Below, one piece after another: positions 7,601-13,268 of a stretch of DNA of 30,138 bases. The notes beneath the pieces were generated by a model, which was not told where the DNA came from, searched no databases, and saw only the letters and a list, made by a program, of their open reading frames with translations. Origin of the DNA: Planctomycetota bacterium. GTDB lineage: Bacteria; Planctomycetota; UBA1135; GCA-002686595. The stretch lies in contig JACKHT010000025.1 of assembly GCA_020638855.1 (NCBI GenBank), positions 1 to 30,138 on the forward strand, read 5' to 3'. How positions within the stretch are numbered: position 1 is the first letter of the stretch; each line of letters opens with the position of its first letter. A program made the position numbers and the translations under genes.

Positions 7601-10128
7601 GCGGCCAAGCCGGTTCGCTGACGGCGACGGATTTGGTCCTGCGCGATGGCCCCGATGGGGAACCGCTTTTGGCGCTCGATCGGATGGCCTTGGAAGTTCC
7701 CCGCTTCGATTGGGAGGGAGGGCGCGTCGAACTCGGCGAGTTGGCCTTGCAAGGCTTGCGACTGCCCGTGCAGCAGCGCGCCGATGGGTCGTGGTCGTTG
7801 CTTGGATTGCACCTCACGAGCCCGCCAGCAGATTCTGCGCCTCCCGCCAGCGCGGCCGAGGCTCCGGTTGGCGCACAACCTACGGGACCCGAACCGTTGG
7901 CCGCGCGCTCGGGTTCGCTGCGGCTGCCGAAGATCGACCGCGCAGCGTTGCCGACCATCACCTTGGACCGCTTGGACGTGGGTTTGCAGTCGTTGCGCCT
8001 GCAAACCGAGGGCGGGCAAGGACCGATCGAACTCGAGCTGCGGTTGCATAGCGATGGCCCGTTGACCCTCCTGGCCCCCGAGCCGGAGGCCCTGGCTCCC
8101 ATCGAGCTGATCGTCAGCGGCGCGATGCAGCCCCTGGTCGACGCCCTGCAGGTCCACCTGCAAATCGCCCCCTATGCGGCGACCCCCGGAATCGATCTCA
8201 ACTTGCAAGCAACGGGGATCCACGGCGACCGCTTGCCCAACACATGGCCCATGTTGGCGTCGCGGGTGGATGCCTCCGCCTGGACGGCTGGCGAAGTCGG
8301 AATGCACCTATCGAGTCAATTGGACATCCGTCGGCGCAGTCCCTTGGATTTCCCCCTCGATCAGGGCTTTGGGTTGCACGCCATGCTCGATCAGGTGCAC
8401 ATCCTTGCGCACCCCGAGGCCGAAGCGAAATTGGGTTTCGAGGAACTGAGCCTCGAAGTCGATTCGATCCAACCCGCCACCGGCCAAGTGCGCGTGCGCC
8501 AAATCGATTGGAGCGGGCTGTTTGGCGATGTTTTGCGCGATGCGGAGGGACTGCACGTGGCCGACCTCGTGCTTCTCACCCAGCCCGAAGCGCCCGAGTT
8601 GGTCCGTACCCAGCCTGCGGACACCGCTACGGTGACAGCAGACGAGCCTGCGGAGCCCGTGGCTCCATCGGCCGCCGAGTTGGAAGCAGCGAATACGCCC
8701 ATGGCCGCAATGCTCGAATCCGAGCCGGCGAGCGAAGTCGCCGTGGACTCGGTGGTCGTATCCGGGGGGAGATTCCAATTCGAGGATCGCACCGTCGATC
8801 CAGCGCTCGTGTTCCCTTTGCAAGGTTTCGATTTGGAAGTCAAGCGCTTCAGCACCCGCACCTTGGTGGAAGAGCGTCCTTTCCGCTTTCAGCTGTCGAT
8901 GTATGGGGGGGATGTGGAGTTGCCCAAGCGCAGCGTGAGCGGCAACTTGGTCAGTGGCCTGTTGGGTTCGGTGGCGTCGGTTGCTTCGGCTGCCGTGGGA
9001 ACGAAGGAGGTCAAGCTCGAGTCGCGCCCGGCGTTCGACGAGTTCAACGTGCGCGGGAACCTGAGCCTCGGACCCCAGCCGAAGGGTTGGGTTCAAGCCC
9101 GCATCCGGGGCTTCGAATTGCCCATCCTTCGCGGCTTCGGCAAGGCGAGTGGGGTCGAGATCAAGGATGGCTTGCTCGACGAAGCCGCGATGGTCCACAT
9201 GAATGGAGCCGAGGGCGTGCGGATTTCTTCGACGACGAATTTTAGCTACCTCTCGTTGTCCGAGCCCGTGGGCGGGCCCATTTCCAGCTATCTCAAGCTG
9301 CCGGCGCCGCTCGACACGGTGTTGTATGCGCTCAAGGACAAGGATGGCGACCAAACCATTCCGCTCAACATCCAAGTCCAAGACGGCGGCGTCAGTACGC
9401 GCAAGGTCCTCGGCGCCGTTACGAGCGCCCTAGGCAATCTGATTCTGGAAGCCATCGCCAGCACTCCCATGCGGGTGCTTGGTGGGGTGATCGATTTGGC
9501 GGGCCTCGACAGCAAACCGGTGGAGCTCACCGGAAACGAATGGGTGCGCATCCCATATGCACCTGGAGAACAACGCTTTGACCCCGAGCTGCGCACGAGG
9601 ATCGAAGACTTGGTGCAACTGCTGCGTCGAGACCCCAGCCTGCAACTCGTGGTGGAGCAGGGGCTAGGCAGCCTGGACGTCGAGCGCGCCAACGTGCTCG
9701 CCAACCCCGATCCCGAGTCCTACCACGAGCTCGCCCAGGCCTATCGTCGCGAGCGCAACGAGGGCCTCGATCGCCGCGAGGCGCTGGTCGCGCAAATCCG
9801 CATGGCCCAGGCGCTCGGGCGAGTCGACGACGCCCAAGCCCAAGTCCAGGCCTTGCGCGAACTCGACGCCCACTTGGCCCAGACCGAGTCGGCCCTCGAC
9901 CGCATGCTCGAGTTCACCCAGGATTTGGGAGAGCGCGCCAAGCAACGGCGCGGCCGCGATGCAGCGCTGCAACTCGCCCGCCGCCGACAAGAACTGGTCG
10001 GCGCCAACCTGCGCGGGCTTCGCATTCCCAGCATGGGCAACCGCCTCGATCTGCGGCGTCCGCGCTTCCTGATCGAGGAAGGGGCCCAGCAGGGCTTCGT
10101 CCAAATTGCCGTCCAACGCCGGCGCTAA
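4648..10128 (+). CDS. giant AsmA-like / DUF748-type membrane-anchored envelope protein
   Basis: An 1826-aa protein with a short basic cytoplasmic end (RPRRRFWKR), one membrane segment at about residues 22-43, and the rest predicted periplasmic. The body repeats a module of roughly 210-255 residues. Each module pairs amphipathic beta segments with a recurring 'v..eL.L.G....v.R.a.G.w.vlGl.l' ending, then an Ala/Pro/Glu-rich linker (about 375-392, 588-625, 829-865, 1058-1090 and 1312-1365). Residues from about 1365 resemble the DUF748 core ('SGGRFQFEDRTVDP', 'FDEFNVRGNLSL'). Near 1632 an OmpA-like stretch ('FDPELRTRIEDLVQLL') begins, followed by a helical, probably coiled-coil end. AsmA-like proteins form long hydrophobic grooves thought to move lipids between membranes; this role is inferred here. 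The ATG at 4648 overlaps the previous stop by one base and starts the anchor sequence. Confidence 0.8.
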   Translation: METQTTQPEPPATRPRRRFWKRALLGLLLLAVLLRIALPWVLPSAVRWAAAKQGLDVRYETLDLSLWKGELQLGDVTVKPHDADQAAGNQAAATGLLSELEFLALDVDVSALFTGTLRAKRVEVDGLDLFLRRADLASGWAWEGLPAFASATEDPTNRPKPKSAPAVDPDAPFQLGLGFEVDILRLQHLQVHLRDEALTPPLSVDLECNVRLSDLGVPEQVARLEVFAHADRGLGGLAIDASLLAHDATLQATGSLDLRDLEAGPFAAYLAPLGLEPRAQRIDASASFALDAKPANEAHTALQITADLTHVVWSADGVEQVALDSLHGSIPSWTRQGVRAEAVQIQGVRARAGREATGALLIGGFAFQPVPAVAETEASIEPPEIPSPSTFALDVPSIEISNGKVLWQDAAVQPNVEVALELTEANLGPIQRGLGSDPPPIDVRLRLVSPGLWESLELHGSLQAFGATQGLDLTLAGEGVTLGAIEPYLASAGLQPEWQGATLALHVQAASSVGDAGVRQVKGSVRELSLQDGSLLGSLGALEITGLQLDPTSGDVHLEELHLAGTELHIERDAEGIWHVLGVAIVPATQAVGVAVAESAAPDVSQAETSDAAAQAADSKLELSKAVPEVRVDRVLLEDYAVQIHDQWLQPNASQEFRGGRATLEGLWLGGEIGSEPRPAAHFDFDLGAQDLAESLRLQGTLQAQPGPLDMHLLADLVGSGMRLDALAPWLPELGIESLWKAASCKLHLDAQVRQQADGTQISLALEDLALEDQGTVWVSLGALRLPAMELAAGKVEVPTLELENPYARVQRNAAGELEVMGLRLLAAAPSAPKDSTSAEPAVAPEAVPETAAGPEDPKPATQFHLGTLRGMAWTVDWIDQSVAPTVETQLVVDLGLDEWHWPQGEHKDGQAQLALRVAGSLEQLTLASQVHLDPSDLGLSAQLAIDGLRAGPLAAYLPPTIEAPLAAGQLRWNLQGHWATAESGGQAGSLTATDLVLRDGPDGEPLLALDRMALEVPRFDWEGGRVELGELALQGLRLPVQQRADGSWSLLGLHLTSPPADSAPPASAAEAPVGAQPTGPEPLAARSGSLRLPKIDRAALPTITLDRLDVGLQSLRLQTEGGQGPIELELRLHSDGPLTLLAPEPEALAPIELIVSGAMQPLVDALQVHLQIAPYAATPGIDLNLQATGIHGDRLPNTWPMLASRVDASAWTAGEVGMHLSSQLDIRRRSPLDFPLDQGFGLHAMLDQVHILAHPEAEAKLGFEELSLEVDSIQPATGQVRVRQIDWSGLFGDVLRDAEGLHVADLVLLTQPEAPELVRTQPADTATVTADEPAEPVAPSAAELEAANTPMAAMLESEPASEVAVDSVVVSGGRFQFEDRTVDPALVFPLQGFDLEVKRFSTRTLVEERPFRFQLSMYGGDVELPKRSVSGNLVSGLLGSVASVASAAVGTKEVKLESRPAFDEFNVRGNLSLGPQPKGWVQARIRGFELPILRGFGKASGVEIKDGLLDEAAMVHMNGAEGVRISSTTNFSYLSLSEPVGGPISSYLKLPAPLDTVLYALKDKDGDQTIPLNIQVQDGGVSTRKVLGAVTSALGNLILEAIASTPMRVLGGVIDLAGLDSKPVELTGNEWVRIPYAPGEQRFDPELRTRIEDLVQLLRRDPSLQLVVEQGLGSLDVERANVLANPDPESYHELAQAYRRERNEGLDRREALVAQIRMAQALGRVDDAQAQVQALRELDAHLAQTESALDRMLEFTQDLGERAKQRRGRDAALQLARRRQELVGANLRGLRIPSMGNRLDLRRPRFLIEEGAQQGFVQIAVQRRR

Positions 10129-10158
10129 ACCACCTCCGTCCCTACGATCCCTTTCGCC

Positions 10159-10518
10159 ATGTCTCGATTGTTCGCCGCGACTCTGCTGCTCGGTCTCCTA
10201 CCCGCCTGCGTGACCCATTCCCACGCCACCCAATTCAACGGGGTGCCCGGGATCCGGGGCGAGGCTGTGGAGTACCAGACCACCCGCTCCTACGCGATCC
10301 AGTTCTTGTTCACCTGGGGTGTGCTAGGCAACGCCAGCAAGCCCTACACCATCGACCAGTTCACGAAGGAAGCCAGCGCCCGGGGCGCGAGCCGGGTGCG
10401 CATCACCCAGACCGACTCCACCACGTATTGGTACGTGTTCCCGCCGCTCTCGTTTCTTTTTCAGCCGGTAGTCCAGACCATCGAGGGGGACGTGGAAGGA
10501 ACGGGAGCCAGCGAGTGA
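10159..10518 (+). CDS. small predicted lipoprotein
   Basis: A 119-aa protein of unknown function. Its signal sequence ends in LLPAC, making C17 the likely lipidated residue. The mature part is about 100 residues; it contains 'YAIQFLFTWGVLG', and a middle segment 'QFTKEASARGASRVRITQTDS' that looks like one helix followed by a strand ending in a Thr/Ser-rich turn. A similar helix-strand arrangement occurs in small TRL-like/YhfL-type lipoproteins, but I cannot assign a family. It starts 30 nt after the AsmA-like gene on the same strand, so it is likely the third member of that operon. The ATG at 10159 is preceded by a pyrimidine-rich CCCTTTCGCC rather than by a Shine-Dalgarno site. It converges on the gene ending at 10538 with only 19 bp between the stops. 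Confidence 0.75.
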   Translation: MSRLFAATLLLGLLPACVTHSHATQFNGVPGIRGEAVEYQTTRSYAIQFLFTWGVLGNASKPYTIDQFTKEASARGASRVRITQTDSTTYWYVFPPLSFLFQPVVQTIEGDVEGTGASE

Positions 10519-10537
10519 GCGACGCCGTTCGACCCCG

Positions 10538-11776
10538 TTAGAAGCTCAAGCTCAACCCGTTCGAGAAGTTCGAAACGCCGCCTGACTCGCGGTACCACAG
10601 TTGGAAATGGTAGGTGCTACCCGATTGGATGGTGGGTGAGCCCAACAGGGGCAGGATCGTCGGGATGTCGAAGCCATACCCCGTCTGCGACGTGCCCACC
10701 AGGTTCTGTAGATTGCCAGCAGCATCGAATTGGCCCAGCGAATTGCGGTCCGTGCCCAGCAGGTTGTAGCGACCCAACGAGTTACCTCCCGACAAGGACA
10801 GGCATAGTTCGCCCTGGCTGATCGTGGTTCCGGGATCCTGGGCTGCCGTCCCAACCAGGAAGTACGCGAACTGATTCGGCGGGCCCGAGATCCCATCCAG
10901 GTGGAGCCCGGCGCCCGTCCCAGGGTTTCCCGTGGCCGAGAGCTCGACCGGGAAACCGGTCGAGTTGGGGTTGGCCGGATCGCAGAAGGGCACGCCCGGC
11001 CCGCTGCCCAAGGGCTGCTCCACCGCCATCTCCATCTCGGCGTTGAGGGCGGAGGTGTGCTGGATCAGCTGGTTCGCACCCGTTGCCAGGTTGAAGGATA
11101 CGAACCGACCCGAACCACCCGTGTCGTAGAGGGTCGCGTACAGGGTGTCCGTGGACCAATCGAAGTCCATGCCTTGCGCGTAGTTGGTCGGATAGCCCGA
11201 GGCTCCGATCCGAGTTCCCGCACCTGTCGTGCGGTTCACCGAATACAACGAATCGTCCTTGATGCTGTAGGCATACAGGTCGCCCGTCGAGGAGCACGCG
11301 ATGTCGATGAAGTCGTCGGGAATGATCGTCGAGGGGCGTGTCACAATGACCCCGACGTAGTGGAAGATGCCTGTGACAAAATCACCCCGGAAGAGGCCCG
11401 AGGACCCGGCGGCCGTAGGGTCCGATGCCACCACCCAAAACGTCACTCCGTCGGGGTCGGCGGTCATGCCGGTGACCGAGGAGGGCGGCAGGTTGGTCAG
11501 CCCCAGCGAGGTGAAGTTGCCGCTGTTGCGGTCGAGTGTGCCCATCTCCGAGTCCGAACTGCGGATCACGTAGAGCGTGGTCGCGGTCACGTCGAAGTCC
11601 ATCGCGTAGTAGTTCTCGGAGTTGCCTGCGATGGTTTGGAAGTTGCCAACGAAATCGGCGGTGTTGGTCTCGAAGAAACGATTCAAGCGCACATCGAGGC
11701 CGACGATGGTGCTCTGGGCGGAAGCGCTGGCGCTGGCGGCGAGGATGACGGCAAGGGCTAGAAGGGGGTGCTTCAT
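10538..11776 (-). CDS. secreted beta-propeller-like protein with planctomycete C-terminal domain
   Basis: A 412-aa exported protein; signal peptide cleaved after ASA (about residue 20). Residues 21-260 repeat a pattern such as 'DDSLYSVNRTTGAGTRIG' and 'TDTLYATLYDTGG', i.e. strand-turn-strand units with Asp/Gly-rich turns, typical of secreted propeller-like proteins (DUF4394-like in style). No catalytic motif is visible. Residues 264-412 are homologous to the last 146 residues of the metallopeptidase at 344-2866: both contain 'FCDP..(S/P)NSTG', 'GPP.QFA..LVGT...DPG', 'GRYN', 'NLVGTSQ.G.G' and the final 'FQLW.RE.GG.SNFSNGL'. The start at 11776 is chosen over an in-frame ATG at 11830 because it opens the signal peptide. 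The shared tail suggests a common route of secretion or anchoring; function of the N-terminal part is unknown. Confidence 0.85.
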   Translation of the reverse strand: MKHPLLALAVILAASASASAQSTIVGLDVRLNRFFETNTADFVGNFQTIAGNSENYYAMDFDVTATTLYVIRSSDSEMGTLDRNSGNFTSLGLTNLPPSSVTGMTADPDGVTFWVVASDPTAAGSSGLFRGDFVTGIFHYVGVIVTRPSTIIPDDFIDIACSSTGDLYAYSIKDDSLYSVNRTTGAGTRIGASGYPTNYAQGMDFDWSTDTLYATLYDTGGSGRFVSFNLATGANQLIQHTSALNAEMEMAVEQPLGSGPGVPFCDPANPNSTGFPVELSATGNPGTGAGLHLDGISGPPNQFAYFLVGTAAQDPGTTISQGELCLSLSGGNSLGRYNLLGTDRNSLGQFDAAGNLQNLVGTSQTGYGFDIPTILPLLGSPTIQSGSTYHFQLWYRESGGVSNFSNGLSLSF

Positions 11777-11880
11777 AGGGATGGAAAGGGTCCGGGTTAG
11801 GGCTCCATGCGAGCTGGGGGCGGTTCCCATGGTACTCCAAGGGCGTTACTATCCAGGAAACTTTCTAGGAGTTTGCCCAC

Positions 11881-11910
11881 GGGGGGCCTGGACGCCCCCG
11901 GGGGGGGCCC
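11881..11910 (-). terminator. G/C-tract hairpin after the pseudopeptidase gene
   Basis: Starting 10 nt beyond the stop of the gene ending at 11920, the sequence holds GGGGGC (11882-11887), a 6-nt loop and GCCCCC (11894-11899), with an alternative pairing of GCCCCC to GGGGGC at 11903-11908. It is very stable but has no T-run on the transcribed side. It is likely to stop or stabilise the leftward transcript. Confidence 0.45.
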
Positions 11911-11919
11911 TTGTTGGCT

Positions 11920-13224
11920 TCAGCGCCAGGCTTTGGGCTTGGGATCCTTGACCGGGTAACTGGCCTGGACCCAAGCCCGCCAGTCGTCCTCCATGGCGAA
12001 CAAGCTCTTGCCGAGCAGCTCCATCAAGAGCTCGCGGGCGGGCCGTTCGCGCTTCAACCCGCGCAGGATTGCGGGCACCAAATCGACGTGCTCGTGTACC
12101 AGCCAATCGTAGAAGCTGAAACAGAGCGCTTGCTCCTCCAGGGTCATGGCCCCTGTGTTCATGGGCAGCAGCTTGGGCAATACGTAGCTCGCATCGGGCC
12201 CAAGGTCCTTGCGCAGCGCCGCGCGCCACTGTCCGCCGTGGTACTGCTTGAGTACGTTGGCTTCCTCGATGCAGGCGTTGAGCGACAAGCCGAAGAGCTC
12301 GTACTCGTACCAGTGCCCGAGTCCCGCATCGAACCAGCCGCCGGTCAAATCGCCAACCCACAGCTCCTTGTACAGGTTGGAAACCAGCATGTGGGAGGCG
12401 TTGTGCGCAAAGAGCATACGCACCGCGGGAACGGTCTTGAATTGCCCCTCGGTCCACACCGAAAAGATCGGATCTTTGCCGAGCATCTTGAAGTCGCCCG
12501 AGGCGCCGCTATGCAAGAAGTCGCGCATCACCGTGCGGTGGTCGTCGGGGTTGTTCCAAATCCACATGCGCATCTTTCCGAAGTACCCCGGCTGCAAGTC
12601 CGAGACCGGCGTAGCCCCGGCGCTTGGGTTGGCCACCGGGCCACCCGCATCCGAGCCACCGGGCTCGGCGCCCCCCGATTCCCCGCTATCCGGGGCCATT
12701 CCCGCTAAGCCTCCTCGGCTCGCCTCGCGCGCTTTCGCTTCGCCGAGTCCGTAGTGTTGGTCCACCAAACGCGCGACCTCTTCGACATCCTCCGCGACCC
12801 GATGCATCAAAATGTGCCCGTCGACCTTCTTCTTGCCCTCCTTGAGGGTTCCGGTGTCGATGATCAACTCGAAGTGGGTGGTTTCCACGCGCGGCACCGA
12901 ACGCTTCAAGTACTCGGCCATCGGATCCGCCGCCGCCCAGGCCGCGATCTCCGCCCGCCGCGCCTCTACCTCCGCACTCTTGGGGCCCCCGTCGCACCGA
13001 TCGCAATCGACCCAAAGACTCCCGCCACAATCGGGACAAGCCGCGATCACCGAGCAGAACAGCACGTGCCCCTCATGCTCGCGCAACTCGGCGTCATGTT
13101 GCTTGCAGGGCACGACTCCCTGTTGATCGCAGCGTTTGCAGCCTTTGAGATCCTGTGCCGAGGCTTGGGCCTGGCCGAGACTGCATACGATCAGCCCGAC
13201 CAGCGTGAAGACGACTCGTTTCAT
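11920..13224 (-). CDS. secreted Cys-rich protein with degenerate gluzincin-like peptidase domain
   Basis: A 434-aa exported protein (signal peptide, cleavage likely ASA|QD near residue 23). Residues 29-77 hold C29-x2-C32, C40, H43, C57, C63-x2-C66 and C74-x2-C77, a zinc-ribbon or DnaJ-like Cys-rich module, which is unusual in an exported protein. A Gly/Ser/Ala/Pro linker spans about 165-210. The C-terminal half aligns by eye with the peptidase at 18586-20022: there 'HEATH' and 'WFQEGVAEY' form the active site, here the same places read HNASH (274-278) and WFDAGLGHWYE (297-307). Both zinc-site histidines remain, but the catalytic Glu is Asn and the third-ligand Glu is Ala. It is therefore probably not a working peptidase. 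It lies 44 nt downstream of clpB on the same strand; substrate or partner is unknown. Confidence 0.75.
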   Translation of the reverse strand: MKRVVFTLVGLIVCSLGQAQASAQDLKGCKRCDQQGVVPCKQHDAELREHEGHVLFCSVIAACPDCGGSLWVDCDRCDGGPKSAEVEARRAEIAAWAAADPMAEYLKRSVPRVETTHFELIIDTGTLKEGKKKVDGHILMHRVAEDVEEVARLVDQHYGLGEAKAREASRGGLAGMAPDSGESGGAEPGGSDAGGPVANPSAGATPVSDLQPGYFGKMRMWIWNNPDDHRTVMRDFLHSGASGDFKMLGKDPIFSVWTEGQFKTVPAVRMLFAHNASHMLVSNLYKELWVGDLTGGWFDAGLGHWYEYELFGLSLNACIEEANVLKQYHGGQWRAALRKDLGPDASYVLPKLLPMNTGAMTLEEQALCFSFYDWLVHEHVDLVPAILRGLKRERPARELLMELLGKSLFAMEDDWRAWVQASYPVKDPKPKAWR

Positions 13225-13233
13225 GGGCCAATT

Positions 13234-13265
13234 GTAGCGGTGGCGTCCCCAGGCGCCACCGCTAC
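13234..13265 (-). terminator. 12-bp perfect hairpin between clpB and the following gene
   Basis: GTAGCGGTGGCG (13234-13245) is perfectly complementary to CGCCACCGCTAC (13254-13265), with an 8-nt loop. It begins 3 nt past the clpB stop and ends only 9 nt before the next ATG (13224). It may terminate or attenuate the clpB transcript, or it may control translation of the downstream gene. There is no T-run. Confidence 0.6.
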
Positions 13266-13268
13266 CGC

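Noticed and set aside
6721..8307. Long antisense open frame opposite the AsmA-like gene
   Set aside because: Shadow of codon bias in a GC-rich gene; the plus-strand product has a coherent modular structure.
8308..9381. Antisense open frame of 357 codons opposite the end of the AsmA-like gene
   Set aside because: Same bias effect; low complexity with no recognisable domain.
10901..11761. Plus-strand open frame of 286 codons opposite the propeller-like gene
   Set aside because: Arg/Gly/Val/His-rich shadow; the minus strand carries a signal peptide and a recognisable C-terminal domain.
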